In this document: positions 43,641 to 53,395 of the stretch, one piece after another
Numbering within the stretch: the stretch's first letter is position 1
Layout: each line of letters opens with the position of its first letter
Source of the DNA: Levilactobacillus brevis
GTDB lineage: Bacteria > Bacillota > Bacilli > Lactobacillales > Lactobacillaceae
Length of the DNA: 64,000 bases
NCBI GenBank assembly: GCA_021383565.1
Contig: CP079699.1
Span: forward strand, 930,001-994,000
Reading direction: 5' to 3'
Notes under the pieces: model-generated
What the model saw: only the letters and a program-made list of their open reading frames with translations
Databases searched by the model: none
What the model was told of the DNA's origin: nothing
Program-made: the position numbers and the translations under genes

Positions 43641-45524
43641 CTAATCTTTTTTATCGGTGACTGCCGCTGGCTTCTTCGCCCGTGGCCGCCGTTTCCGGTT
43701 GCGCCGGGGCTTGGTTTGACCTTCCTTGGCCGCCGTGGCGGGTGCCTTGGCCTTACCACGGTTCGACTTGGCTTTGGCCTTAGCAGGTGCCTTGGTCTCC
43801 TTGGTCGACTTGGTCTGGCCCTTATTCCCCGCCTTTTCCTTACCGCTGGAACGTCGGTGATGTTGGTTGACTTCCATAATTACAGGCAGGATGACCGGTC
43901 GCCGGTGAGTCTGTTCGAACAGGTAGTGACTCAGGTGTTCCCGGACATCTTGCTTCAAGTGGCCCCAATCGAACTCCTTGTTATCTAAGTTGTTCTGAAC
44001 CGCCTTGCGGATAATCTGGCCACTCTCCTGCATCAAGTCCTTGTTGGCCTTGACGTAAACGAAACCACGGGAGGTAATCTTAGGCTCCGCCACAATCTGC
44101 TTTTTCTTTCGATCAATCGTGACCACGGCGATGAAAATCCCATCGTCGGCCAAGACCTTCCGATCTCGCAGGACGATGTTTCCGATATCTCCGACCCCGA
44201 TCCCATCGATCATAGTGTCACTGACATCGATACCTTCGCCCAGTCCCATGGTGCCCTTGGCGTAGGTCAGCACATCACCCTTGGCCAGAATGAAGATGTG
44301 GTCGGCTGGCATGCCCAGTTCCATCGCAGCATTGGCGTGCGCATTCAGTAAGCGATATTCCCCCTGAATGGGCACGAGGTATTTCGGCTTCAACAGGTTC
44401 ATCATCAACTGTAAATCACGCTTGTAGGCGTGACCCGATGAATTCATCTCGTCAGAAATCGCCTTGACTTCACCACCGGCGCGGTAAACCATGTCCCGCG
44501 TCTGAGCAACCGTCGTGTCCATGGCGTGTGATGGCGTGGTCGTAATGTAGACCAGGTCACCGGCTTGAATGTTGAGCGTCTTCTCCTGCTTGTTGGCCAT
44601 CCGTTGAATGGACTTGATTGGTTCGCCCATCTTTCCCGTCTGTAAAATGACCGTTTCGGCTGGTTCCAAGCCGTCCAATTGTTCCGGCGTCACCAGTAAG
44701 TCGTCGCTAAAGGACAACTTTCCCAGCTTCATGGCCGTATTGACGATCTTTTCCAAGTCTTGGCCGGTCAAGCAAACCTTCCGGCCCGTCTTTTCGGCGG
44801 CATCGAAGACCTGTTGAATCCGTAAAATGTTCGAGGCCACACAGGCCACAACGACTCGACCGTCCCGATAGTTGAACGTTTCTTCAATTGACTCAGCAAT
44901 CGTCTGCTCGGAGGCGTTCATGTTCGGGTTCTCGGCGTTGGCTGAATCACTCAGTAAAGCTAAAACGCCGGCTTGACCAATCGCTCCCAGCCGGGCGTAA
45001 TCCGTCTGGTACCCGGGCTTAGCCGTTTGATCGAACTTGAAGTCCCCGGTGTAGACAATCTGGCCTTCATCGGTCTTTAAGTCGATCCCCAAAGACTCGG
45101 GAATCGAGTGCGTCGTGGAGAAGAAGGAAACGACCACGTCGCCGAAGTCAATCTCCGTCTTTTCATCAACCACGTGAAAATCATCGTAGTTCTTGACCTT
45201 AGGCTCGTCGGCGACGTTCAGCTTGGCTAACGCAATCGTCATTTCGGACCCGAAGACCGGCACGTTGAATTCGCTCAAGAAGTAAGGCAGAGCGCCAATC
45301 GCATCGGCATGGCCGTGGGTCAGAAAGACCGCCACAATCCGATCCTTATTCTCGCGAAGGTAACTCCAATCTGGAATCACCACATCAATCCCCAAGAGTT
45401 CGTTTTCAGGGTACTTCAACCCACAATCTAAAATATAAATACTACCATTAACATCAACGGCGTACATGTTCTTCCCGTTCTCGCGGACACCGCCGAACGG
45501 CACAATCTTTATCTTCGCACTCAT
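43641..45524 (-). CDS. rnjB: Ribonuclease J2
   Basis: A 627-residue metallo-beta-lactamase/beta-CASP RNase. The first metal motif reads THGHADAIG, which lacks the second histidine of the active HxHxDH set. This is the degenerate form of RNase J2, which partners with RNase J1. The core ends near residue 555. The last 70 residues are an extra Lys/Arg/Ala/Thr-rich tail (KSTKETKAPAKAKAKSN...) likely to bind RNA or the degradosome. Residue changes predict low intrinsic activity. Confidence 0.9.
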   Translation of the reverse strand: MSAKIKIVPFGGVRENGKNMYAVDVNGSIYILDCGLKYPENELLGIDVVIPDWSYLRENKDRIVAVFLTHGHADAIGALPYFLSEFNVPVFGSEMTIALAKLNVADEPKVKNYDDFHVVDEKTEIDFGDVVVSFFSTTHSIPESLGIDLKTDEGQIVYTGDFKFDQTAKPGYQTDYARLGAIGQAGVLALLSDSANAENPNMNASEQTIAESIEETFNYRDGRVVVACVASNILRIQQVFDAAEKTGRKVCLTGQDLEKIVNTAMKLGKLSFSDDLLVTPEQLDGLEPAETVILQTGKMGEPIKSIQRMANKQEKTLNIQAGDLVYITTTPSHAMDTTVAQTRDMVYRAGGEVKAISDEMNSSGHAYKRDLQLMMNLLKPKYLVPIQGEYRLLNAHANAAMELGMPADHIFILAKGDVLTYAKGTMGLGEGIDVSDTMIDGIGVGDIGNIVLRDRKVLADDGIFIAVVTIDRKKKQIVAEPKITSRGFVYVKANKDLMQESGQIIRKAVQNNLDNKEFDWGHLKQDVREHLSHYLFEQTHRRPVILPVIMEVNQHHRRSSGKEKAGNKGQTKSTKETKAPAKAKAKSNRGKAKAPATAAKEGQTKPRRNRKRRPRAKKPAAVTDKKD

Positions 45525-45682
45525 AAGTTCACCTCAAGTATCTTTACTAGTTTTAAGTTAATCACTGATCACAACCGACCAGTCTTTTGTTATAGGTTTC
45601 GCGACCTAGATTCGTCCATGATTAAACTTTCTCCAGTCTACCATACTTTGGGCAATTACTGAACTATGAAGGTACACCACGC

Positions 45683-45715
45683 AAAAAAAGTCCATCTCCT
45701 GGATAGGAAATGGAC
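45683..45715 (-). terminator. rpsO terminator
   Basis: AGTCCAT(T)TCCT and GGAGATGGACT arms followed by seven T on the minus strand. Confidence 0.88.
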
Positions 45716-45731
45716 TCGCAGGTGCGGCGAA

Positions 45732-46001
45732 TTAACGACGCAAGCCTAAGCTCTTGATTAATTCACGGTAACGTTGAACGTCAGTCTTCCGTAAGTAAGC
45801 CAAAAGGTTACGACGGTGACCGATCTTCTTCATCAAACCACGTTGGGAATGGAAATCCTTACGGTGATTTTGCATGTGCACGTTGATTTCGTTGATATCA
45901 GCGGTCAAAACAGCAACTTGGACTTCAGTAGAACCCGTGTCGCCTTCGTGACGTGCGTATTGCTTGATGATTTCGTTCTTCTTTTCTGGACTAATAGCCA
46001 T
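45732..46001 (-). CDS. rpsO: 30S ribosomal protein S15
   Basis: An 89-residue S15: [20 protein letters not shown], then [25 protein letters not shown] and [11 protein letters not shown]. It binds the 16S rRNA three-way junction early in assembly. The ATG follows AAGGGTGG and sets the start. A 95-nt leader could carry an autoregulatory structure. Confidence 0.98.
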   Translation of the reverse strand: MAISPEKKNEIIKQYARHEGDTGSTEVQVAVLTADINEINVHMQNHRKDFHSQRGLMKKIGHRRNLLAYLRKTDVQRYRELIKSLGLRR

Positions 46002-46022
46002 GGTAAATGTACCACCCTTCAT

Positions 46023-46100
46023 ATAATTGCCCTAAACTGAGTAAGTCGACGGTGGTGGTCGAGCCAACTAAGTTAAGGGTTTGTGCTTTTGCACAGTTAC
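46023..46100 (-). promoter_or_regulatory. Candidate rpsO 5' leader
   Basis: From the predicted start to the ribosome binding site the leader can form GTGC-AAAA-GCAC and GGTCGA/TCGAC-type stems. S15 represses its own mRNA in several bacteria through unrelated leaders. Assignment rests on position and stems only. Confidence 0.4.
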
Positions 46101-46102
46101 CT

Positions 46103-46131
46103 ATCATACTGAACTCCAGGGAAAATAGCAA
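46103..46131 (-). promoter_or_regulatory. rpsO promoter
   Basis: TTGCTA, a 17-bp spacer and TATGAT on the minus strand. Confidence 0.7.
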
Positions 46132-46190
46132 GTTTTTTCTGCGTATTTACCTATCAAGTAAATTTGCTTTACATTTATCGCGGGAAAGTA

Positions 46191-46219
46191 TTGCATTCGG
46201 TCGGTGGGTTCTGTATAAT
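46191..46219 (+). promoter_or_regulatory. rpsT promoter
   Basis: TTGCAT, a 17-bp spacer and perfect TATAAT, 59 bp before the start codon. It diverges from the rpsO promoter. Confidence 0.8.
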
Positions 46220-46278
46220 TACATACGTTGAAATTAAGATTTCCGGTACAGGAATTCTCATTCGGAGGTGAAATTTTC

Positions 46279-46533
46279 ATGCCAATTATCAAATCAGCAA
46301 TCGAACGTGCCAAGACCAACGTTAAGGCCAACGAACGTAACTCAGCACAATTAAGCACGATGCGGACTGCCGTTAAGCGTTTTGAACAAGCTAAGACGGC
46401 CGGTGCCGACAACGCGGAAGAATTATACCGTTTAGCTAGTGCTGCTGTTGACCGCGCCGCTTCCAAGGGCTTGATCAAGAAGAACAAGGCTTCCCGTGAC
46501 AAGTCACGGATGGCTGCACGTTTAGCTAAGTAA
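46279..46533 (+). CDS. rpsT: 30S ribosomal protein S20
   Basis: An 84-residue basic helical S20: [20 protein letters not shown], ending [17 protein letters not shown]. It is a primary 16S rRNA binder. The ATG after TCGGAGGTG sets the start. Divergent from rpsO and convergent with holA, as is common in Firmicutes. Confidence 0.97.
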   Translation: MPIIKSAIERAKTNVKANERNSAQLSTMRTAVKRFEQAKTAGADNAEELYRLASAAVDRAASKGLIKKNKASRDKSRMAARLAK

Positions 46534-46567
46534 TCAATTAATCAATCAGATTAGATGATGCAATTCA

Positions 46568-46600
46568 GGGGGTCGACCATCACGGTCGACCCCCTTTTTT
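46568..46600. terminator. Bidirectional terminator between rpsT and holA
   Basis: GGGGGTCGACC-ATCAC-GGTCGACCCCC with TTTTTT on the plus side. It mainly serves rpsT. Confidence 0.9.
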
Positions 46601-46607
46601 GTGCAGT

Positions 46608-47639
46608 CTAGGCGGTTTGACCACCGGCGAACTGCGTCATAAATAATGAAAATAACATTTCTGGTTCCATGGACGTGGACTTCATCTGCTTTTCTACCCG
46701 AAACAGTCCCAAGTATGCCTGATTCAAGTCGGTCAAGCGAAAACGCCGTTGTGACTGCAGGGCCAACTTGATTCGGTACGGATGCACCTTCAGTAGACTA
46801 GCCAGCTTACCTTGACTGTAGCCCTGCTTGGCCAAAACCTTGGTCTGAATTAGCAAACGGAACTGCCCCTGTAAAATTGCGTTGATTTTCAACGGTTCTT
46901 CCTTGGCCAATAATAGCTCCCGGTACAACGTAACCGCCTTCGCCGTATCCTTGGCAAGCACCTGGTTCACCAGATCAAAGACGTTTTGCGTCAGCGTCTG
47001 AGCGACCAGTCCGGTCACCGCATCCGGCTGAATGGTCTTTTGCGGGTAAGCAAAGAGTTCCAACTTCAGCAGTTCTGCCATCATCAAGGTCAGGTCCGCA
47101 TCCGTTCGTTGAATCAACGCGTTCAGTGCGGCCGGCGCCATGGTGTAGCCCTCGCGCTTGAGGTGCGCCGTCACAAACTGGCGGACATCGCGCTCGGAGA
47201 AGTTGCCAATGTCGATGGTTGTTGCAACCTTCTTTAGCTGTTTAGAGACCTTCTTCCGGCCGTCCAGCTTCTCGTACGGTGCGAAGAAGACCAGCACCGT
47301 ACTCTCCATTGGTGCACCCAGATAAGTCTGCAGGCTCCCAATATCGTGATCAACCTTCTGCTTCTTGGTTTCACCCGTCAAGAATTGTGGATTGTCGATG
47401 CAGACCACCCGGCGTTCGCCAAAGAACGGGGCCGCCATGGCATCATCCAGCGCAACGGCCAAGGGCACCGTGTCCATATCATAACTGGCGTAATTCATGG
47501 TCTGCTCCTCTTCAGGAACAGTCGCCTTAAAGGCCGCCTTGAGCCGACGTTGAAGGTAATCCGCCTGCCCCATAATCAAATAGACTGGGTCGAGTTGTCC
47601 ACCCGTGGCTAAAGTTTTTAAAAGTTCGTTAATCGTCAC
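46608..47639 (-). CDS. holA: DNA polymerase III delta subunit
   Basis: A 343-residue clamp-loader delta subunit: YLIMGQADYLQRR at residues 19-31, an AAA+-like wedge fold and LLRIL-type C-terminal helices. It opens the beta clamp. It follows comEC with 3 bp between the stop and start region, the conserved comEC-holA order, so its expression depends on read-through of the damaged comEC or an internal promoter. Confidence 0.93.
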   Translation of the reverse strand: MTINELLKTLATGGQLDPVYLIMGQADYLQRRLKAAFKATVPEEEQTMNYASYDMDTVPLAVALDDAMAAPFFGERRVVCIDNPQFLTGETKKQKVDHDIGSLQTYLGAPMESTVLVFFAPYEKLDGRKKVSKQLKKVATTIDIGNFSERDVRQFVTAHLKREGYTMAPAALNALIQRTDADLTLMMAELLKLELFAYPQKTIQPDAVTGLVAQTLTQNVFDLVNQVLAKDTAKAVTLYRELLLAKEEPLKINAILQGQFRLLIQTKVLAKQGYSQGKLASLLKVHPYRIKLALQSQRRFRLTDLNQAYLGLFRVEKQMKSTSMEPEMLFSLFMTQFAGGQTA

Positions 47640-47642
47640 GCT

Positions 47643-49899
47643 TTATTCCCCTTTTAATTTAGTCTGCCAGCGCCCGTGGTTGCCCGTATAGACGTAACGA
47701 ATCATCCCACTGGTTTGCGTACTGACCGTCGGCACCTGAGCGGCCTGTAGCGTCGCTAGGGTCTCCGCGTGCGGATGACCGTAACGGTTCTGATGACCGG
47801 CCGAGATCACTGCCCAGCGCGGTCGCAACTGTTGAATGAAGGCCGGTGCACTGGCTGTCTTACTCCCGTGATGTCCTAATTTTAACACGTCCGTTCGGAG
47901 CTGTGGGTGGTCGGCCAAGATTTTCTGTTCACCGGCCTGATCGAGATCGCCCATGAACAGAAAGTTCAGCCCACCGAAGTCCCCCTGCAACGCCAATGAA
48001 TTGGCGTTTTCGGCTGGCGCCGCCTCATAGGGATGGCGCACTGTGAGTGGCACCGCGCTTCCAATCCGAATGGGCTGGACCACCGTGGGCCACCGACTCT
48101 GGCGAATTAAATGCTGCCACTGCGGTTCTTGTTCCATCCCCGCCGGCACCAGGAGCCGCTTAACCCGCAGTTCCTTGAGAAACGCCGGAAGATCGCCGAT
48201 GTGATCGGCATCGTGATGCGTCAGATACAGGTCGTCCACATGGTCAATGCCACGGCTACGAAGGTAATTAATGTTGGTGTACGTGGCCCCGTAGCTATGC
48301 GGCGTGGCTGGTACCCATTTCGGCTGGGGAAAGGCCAAGCGACCCCCGGTATCGATCAATGAAATCCGACGATTAAACGGCGTTCGCAGTAGGATACTAT
48401 CGCCCTGTCCCACATCAAAATAGGCCACCTCCCCGTGTAACGGGGCATGAATCAAGCCATACATCACGCCATAACTGGCCAACAGGCCCCACAACCACCG
48501 CCGACGCTGCGCTGGTGGTCGACTAAGCAGCCACCAGCTAGCGGCCAGCCACAGCCAGCAGACCCACCACCAAGGCTTGCCAAAGCTGACATTACCGGGG
48601 GAGCTCGGCTAGCCCAGCCAAAACACCGTCCAAACTGCCCAATATCTGGGCACTCCAACGACTGAGCGTGGGCCACCAGGAGAAGCCGACCACGCCAACT
48701 AGCGTGAGGGGAAACATGATCAGCGGAAACAACGGCACCAGGATCACGTTGGCCAGAATTGTCAGCGTATGCCACTGAAAAATGCCGTTGAGTAAGCTCG
48801 GTAGGCCCAGTAAGGTCAGGCCAATTTGCCGCCACCAGCCCGACTCGCGGGCCAGCAAAACCAGCCCCAGTGAAAGCCCGTAACTCAACTGACTCCCCAG
48901 CTCAAAGAGTAAGCCGGGATTCACGACCAGCCCGACCATCAGTGCGCCGGCCCAGGCATCTAGGCCGGTGACCTTGAGTCGAAGTTTATGGCCGCCGAGC
49001 TGAATGCCCCGCATCAAACACGCACGCAGGACGCCACTACCACCGCCAGCCAGGATCACGTAGCCCGGTAAGCCCAGTAACAGTCCCCACTCCCAGTGTT
49101 CGCGTTGCAGACGTAAGTGCACACACAACCATTCAATGGCGGTGAGTAGCAGTGCCACGTGTAAGCCCGAGATGGAGAAGAGGTGCAGCAACCCCAGCGT
49201 TTTCATCCCCTGAAGCTCCTGGGTCGCCTCCACCGCCCGACTCCCGGGTAATAACCCTAAGGCATAGACCCGCAAGGCCCCCGGCAAACGCTCACAGTAA
49301 CGAATGAGCCGAACCCGCCACCCGTGCCACCAATCGCCAAACCAAGTCAGCGGCGTGGTTGGCGCCACAGACTGGCGATCGCGGTGACTCACCTTGATGG
49401 TCTTGGTGATGCCCCGGTGCGCCCAATAATCGGCGGCGTCATACTGATTAAAATTGGTCGCCGGCAGAATCCCGCTCTGCTGGCCGGTGAGCTGCCAGAC
49501 TTGCGGTCGGCGGAGTTGCTGCAACTGATGTAAGTCGACCGCGGACTCGGCCCAACCATGAATCAGCACGGGTTCCCCGGTCGCTTGATTCCTCGCCACC
49601 AAGGCATAGCTCGCCCCATGAAAGGTCAACGCGTCGGGTCGAAAGCGCACGGCTAAGGTCGCGGTCGTCGCGTGAAACGGTGAGATTTGTTGCTGGGCTA
49701 TCCGGTAATGTTGCCATCCCAAATAACCACCAAGCACCAGTAACATACCCAACGTTACCAGCAAAGTCTGGCGCTGGCGTAGGGCCACAACGCGACTCAA
49801 CGCAAGTAGCAACAGTAAACTTCCCGCCACCGGATGGCCGCCCAAGCTCACACTCAAGGCGGCCAACGGTAACGCCACGAATAACCAGTGATTGGTCAC
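47643..49899 (-). pseudogene. comEC: Competence DNA channel ComEC, frameshifted
   Basis: The first frame (GTG at 49899, sharing one base with the comEB stop) covers the OB-fold region and the competence membrane domain (GLHVALLLTAIEWL ... LRACLMRG) to a TAA at 48592. One base less in the G5 run at 48597-48601 restores ELPGNVSFGKP and leads into the second frame. That frame has transmembrane residues and the metallo-beta-lactamase domain (YFDVGQGDSILLR, LTHHDADHIGDLP, LKLGHHGSK), ending at 47643. The combined product would be about 750 residues, normal for ComEC. As read, DNA uptake is lost. Confidence 0.9.
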
Positions 49900-50378
49900 T
49901 AATCGCGTTTAGGTTGGTCGAAGGACAGCTGAGTCAGCAATTGTGGGTCGACTTGAACTTGGTTTAATTCCACGTGTTTCAGCGCAATCAGCTTCTGCGC
50001 GTAGGGATCGTTGTGGTAATTTCGCATGTAGGTAATCTTCCGAATCCCCGCCTGCAGCAACATCTTGGTGCATTGCAAACACGGGAAATCCGTGACGTAA
50101 ATCTCTGCGCCATCCGTGGCCTCGCCAAACTTCGCACACTGTAGAATGGCATTCATCTCGGCATGAATTGTTCGCACGCAATGACCGTCCACGAGGTAGC
50201 AACCCTCGTCTAGGCAGTGGTCATCTCCCGACACCGAGCCGTTGTATCCGGCAGCAATAATCCGTTTATCCCGAACCAACGTCGCCCCGACCGAAAGCCG
50301 GTTACACGTGCTTCGTGTCGAAATCACCAACGCTTGAAGCATAAAATATTGATCCCAAGGAATTCGTTCTCGTTGCAT
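49899..50378 (-). CDS. comEB: ComE operon protein 2, dCMP deaminase family
   Basis: A 159-residue zinc deaminase: the ligands are in TIHAEMNAI and FPCLQCTKML. It starts at ATG (MQRERIPWDQYF) 7 bp after GGGGA. ComEB lies in the late-competence operon but is dispensable for transformation in Bacillus, and may supply dUMP. It sits between comEA and comEC, with its stop overlapping the comEC start. Confidence 0.94.
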   Translation of the reverse strand: MQRERIPWDQYFMLQALVISTRSTCNRLSVGATLVRDKRIIAAGYNGSVSGDDHCLDEGCYLVDGHCVRTIHAEMNAILQCAKFGEATDGAEIYVTDFPCLQCTKMLLQAGIRKITYMRNYHNDPYAQKLIALKHVELNQVQVDPQLLTQLSFDQPKRD

Positions 50379-50498
50379 CGTCAAGTCCCCATTTCTTCTT
50401 TTCTGCGTCCGGCCAGTTGACCGTCGTCTAACTTTAATAAGCTTACACCTACGCCGTCAATTTCACGATACCCATTTTCAAATCAACACAACCGCTAC

Positions 50499-51206
50499 CT
50501 AAGTAGTCAATTGATCTTGCAAATTGGCAACCGTCTTCTCGCCAAATCCCGGCACCTGCGCCAAGTCCTTCACCGTCTGAAAAGACCCGTGGGCCGTCCG
50601 GTAGTCGACAATCTTCTGTGCCTTCTTCTCGCCGACCCCGGTTAACTGCTGAAGGTCGGCTACCGTTGCCGTGTTGAGGTTCACCACGGTCGCTGATTCG
50701 CCGCTCTTAGCTGCCGCCGACCCACTGTGTGCCCCCGTTTGCCCTGCAGCAGCCGATGCCGAACCACTGGTTGCCGTCGCTGGGTGCTCACCCTTCTGTG
50801 GAATTGTGAGCTGTTGTTGATCCGTCAGCCGACTCGCCAGATTGACTTGGCGTCGATCCGCCTTAGCCGTCAGCCCACCAGCGGCCTTAATCGCATCCGC
50901 TACCCGCATTTCGGCGGCAAACTGATACAGCCCCGGGTGAGCGACCGCCCCCTGAACATCCACAAAGACCCGGGTATCGTGATGACTGACCTGACTAGCC
51001 AGACTTGACCCCACGGTTGCCGTGTGGCTGGACTGACTCTGAGCGACCGGTTGCGTGGGCACCGTAGCGGGTAAGGCCGCCGGTGCCGGTCGGCTCACGA
51101 CAAAACTACCCCACACAATCAATCCGGCCACCAAGAGTATGCCACCCCCCACCATCACCTGATAACGGCGGGATAAGCCGCGCCACCACATCATCACCTG
51201 TTGCAT
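50499..51206 (-). CDS. comEA: Competence DNA receptor ComEA
   Basis: A 235-residue protein: one transmembrane anchor (residues 19-38), a Ser/Gln/Thr-rich linker, a SLBB domain (VFVDVQGAVAHPGLYQF), a Ser/Ala/Gly-rich linker and a C-terminal helix-hairpin-helix pair (LNTATVADLQQLTGVGEKKAQ, split as two HhH units). It binds double-stranded DNA outside the membrane for uptake. The gene is intact, unlike comEC. First gene of the comE operon. Confidence 0.95.
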   Translation of the reverse strand: MQQVMMWWRGLSRRYQVMVGGGILLVAGLIVWGSFVVSRPAPAALPATVPTQPVAQSQSSHTATVGSSLASQVSHHDTRVFVDVQGAVAHPGLYQFAAEMRVADAIKAAGGLTAKADRRQVNLASRLTDQQQLTIPQKGEHPATATSGSASAAAGQTGAHSGSAAAKSGESATVVNLNTATVADLQQLTGVGEKKAQKIVDYRTAHGSFQTVKDLAQVPGFGEKTVANLQDQLTT

Positions 51207-51269
51207 GTCATCTACCCCCTTTCACCTTAACTCCGCAATCAGAAGTAAAATATTTTCAAAAAACGCAAA

Positions 51270-51297
51270 AAAATTCCCCTTTTTTCAAAGAGGAATC
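51270..51297 (-). terminator. Terminator after the YlbL-type gene
   Basis: GATTCCTCTTT and AAAAGGGGAAT arms followed by seven T on the minus strand. It separates the ylbL unit from comEA. Confidence 0.72.
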
Positions 51298-51302
51298 CTG
51301 AC

Positions 51303-52349
51303 TTAATGAGTTTTAAGGTAGTGAACCGCGTCGTTAAAGGACTTGACCGGAACAACCTTCATGTTCGGCGCATACTTCTTCGCCGTGGCCTTTGCCAACT
51401 GGTAATTGGTCTTGTGTTGTTCCTCGTACTTGAGTAACAACTTCGATGGTTTGACGTACGGTGCGAAGAAGACCGTGGCCCCTGCGCGTTTGGCCGCGAT
51501 AATCTTCTTATCAATACCACCAATCTCGCCCACATCACCGTTCGCATCAATTGTCCCCGTTCCGGCCACTTTCTTGCCGTGACGGAGATTCTGCCCGGTC
51601 ACCTGCGTATAGATCTGCAGGCTAAACATCAGCCCACCGGACGGACCTCCAATGTTACCGGCGTCCACCGTGACCTTAGGCCGGGCCTTCACCTTGACGT
51701 TATCGGTCAGCGTGATACCAATGCCCGCCTTCTTGGTCGGCAGGCGCATCAGCTTCTGAGTGGCCGTATGCGTCTTCCCGTTATGCCGGTAAGTGATGGT
51801 CGCTTTAGACCCCACCTTTTGGCGCTGAATGTACTGCTGATACCCAGTCATCGTATTAAAATGACGACCATTAACCCGGGTCACCGTGTCACCAACCTTC
51901 AACTGGTGGGCAAACGGCGACTTGGCATCCACACTCAACACGTAAATCCCCAGATACTGCCGCGTGACCGGTTTATGTGCGGCCTTATACGCGGTATAAA
52001 TGGATTCATTGATGGCGCTTTGCATATAAAAATCCTGGACCTTGTCATAGGTGGCATTACTCTGCCCACCCGTGACGTCATCCACGCTTTCGATGCTGTA
52101 GTACGAGTTGAGTTTCGCATATAAATACGTCGCCGGTCGCGCTTGTGCCAACGCCACCGACGTAATCATGTATTTACCGCTGTTCTTATCCGGATGACCC
52201 GGCATCTTGACGAAGGTCTTAAGATTATCTGCCTCGCCAGGCCCCTCGATGTACTTGGGCAACGGCAGAAAGAAGAAAGCGAGCACGGCCAACGCCGCAA
52301 TCGCCGTCCCGATGACCTGCCACCACTGTTTACGGGTTAATTTCCACAT
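51303..52349 (-). CDS. PDZ-Lon (S16) serine protease, YlbL/SepM-like
   Basis: A 348-residue membrane-anchored protease. An N-terminal helix (residues 9-29) is followed by a PDZ domain (about 120-205) and a Lon-type domain with the Ser/Lys dyad: serine in GGPSGGLMFSL and lysine in GGIDKKIIAAKRAG. Relatives process extracellular peptides (SepM, competence pheromone) or cell-division inhibitors (YlbL, SOS). It follows coaD by 3 bp. Substrate unknown. Confidence 0.9.
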   Translation of the reverse strand: MWKLTRKQWWQVIGTAIAALAVLAFFFLPLPKYIEGPGEADNLKTFVKMPGHPDKNSGKYMITSVALAQARPATYLYAKLNSYYSIESVDDVTGGQSNATYDKVQDFYMQSAINESIYTAYKAAHKPVTRQYLGIYVLSVDAKSPFAHQLKVGDTVTRVNGRHFNTMTGYQQYIQRQKVGSKATITYRHNGKTHTATQKLMRLPTKKAGIGITLTDNVKVKARPKVTVDAGNIGGPSGGLMFSLQIYTQVTGQNLRHGKKVAGTGTIDANGDVGEIGGIDKKIIAAKRAGATVFFAPYVKPSKLLLKYEEQHKTNYQLAKATAKKYAPNMKVVPVKSFNDAVHYLKTH

Positions 52350-52352
52350 GCG

Positions 52353-52835
52353 CTAGTCACGCTCCAATCGCTCGCGGAGACCGCGCGCCACGGCAGGAGG
52401 AACCAACTGCGTCAGGTCACCACCGAACTGGGCCACTTCCTTGAGCAGACTGGAGGAAACAAACTGATACTTGGGCGCCGCCATCAGGAAGATTGTGTCA
52501 ATCTGATCGTCTAGCGTCCGGTTCATGCCGGCAATCCCCTGTTCAAATTCAAAGTCCGTGCCGTTGCGGAGGCCGCGCACCAGAACCGTGGCGTGAACCG
52601 ACCGCACGAAGTCCACCGTCAGACCGGTTTCGACCTGAACGGAGACGTTTGGCAGATCGCGGGTCTCCGCCTCAATAAAAGCAACCCGCTCACTGGCCGT
52701 GAAGACCCCCCGTTTCGACGTGTTCTGCCCCACGGCGACCACTAGTTGATCGAAGAGACGGCTGGCCCGTTGGATGAGATCCAAGTGGCCGTTGGTCAAG
52801 GGATCAAAGCTTCCAGGAAAGACTGCGATAGTCAT
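52353..52835 (-). CDS. coaD: Phosphopantetheine adenylyltransferase
   Basis: A 160-residue nucleotidyltransferase that makes dephospho-CoA. The N-terminal GSFDPLTNGHLDLI carries the TxGH motif, and YQFVSSSLLKEVA is the phosphate-binding C-terminal motif. Its start overlaps the rsmD stop by 4 bp. Confidence 0.96.
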   Translation of the reverse strand: MTIAVFPGSFDPLTNGHLDLIQRASRLFDQLVVAVGQNTSKRGVFTASERVAFIEAETRDLPNVSVQVETGLTVDFVRSVHATVLVRGLRNGTDFEFEQGIAGMNRTLDDQIDTIFLMAAPKYQFVSSSLLKEVAQFGGDLTQLVPPAVARGLRERLERD

Positions 52836-53395
52836 GCTGGATCACTTCCCAACGCATAGATAGTCAGCTCCGTGATGCCGTAATCACGACGCTCCACGAG
52901 GTCAAAACCGGGCAATTCATCCGGTAATTGGGCGTTCTGATCCGTTTCACAGATTACCCGCGCCCCGGGTGCCAAGAGCTTCAGCTCACGTAATGTTGCC
53001 ATCTGTTCGGCAATCTTCTGTAAGGCATAGGGCGGGTCAAAAAAGACCAGATTAAACTGATCACCACGACCGGCCAATTCCTTAATGGCGCGGTTGGCGT
53101 CGCGCTTTAGGATTTCAAACCGCTCGGGGGCCTTGGTCACGGCCACGTTATCCTTAATCGTCTTGATGGCCGCGTACTGCTTATCAATCAGCACGGCCTT
53201 AGCGACACCGCGTGACACGGCCTCGATGCTCAGCCCTCCCGACCCCGCAAAGAGGTCCAGACTCCGGCCGCCATCAAAGTACGGGCCAATAATGTTGAAC
53301 AAGGCTTCTTTAACCTTATCCGTCGTCGGCCGCGTGGCCATCCCCGGCACCGCCTTTAACCGACGGCCACCAAAATCACCTGCTACAATTCTCAT
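52832..53395 (-). CDS. rsmD: 16S rRNA (guanine-966-N2)-methyltransferase
   Basis: A 187-residue SAM methyltransferase: MRIVAGDFGGRRLKAVPG, motif I LDLFAGSGGLSIEA and the catalytic FFDPPYA. It methylates G966 of 16S rRNA. It overlaps ylbG by 4 bp and coaD by 4 bp, so ylbG-rsmD-coaD-ylbL are translationally coupled. Confidence 0.95.
   Translation of the reverse strand: MRIVAGDFGGRRLKAVPGMATRPTTDKVKEALFNIIGPYFDGGRSLDLFAGSGGLSIEAVSRGVAKAVLIDKQYAAIKTIKDNVAVTKAPERFEILKRDANRAIKELAGRGDQFNLVFFDPPYALQKIAEQMATLRELKLLAPGARVICETDQNAQLPDELPGFDLVERRDYGITELTIYALGSDPA

Noticed and set aside
45990-46012. GGGTGGTAC near rpsO, like the T-box antiterminator core
   Set aside because: It is the rpsO ribosome binding site. 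There is no specifier stem or long leader, and rpsO is not an amino-acid gene.
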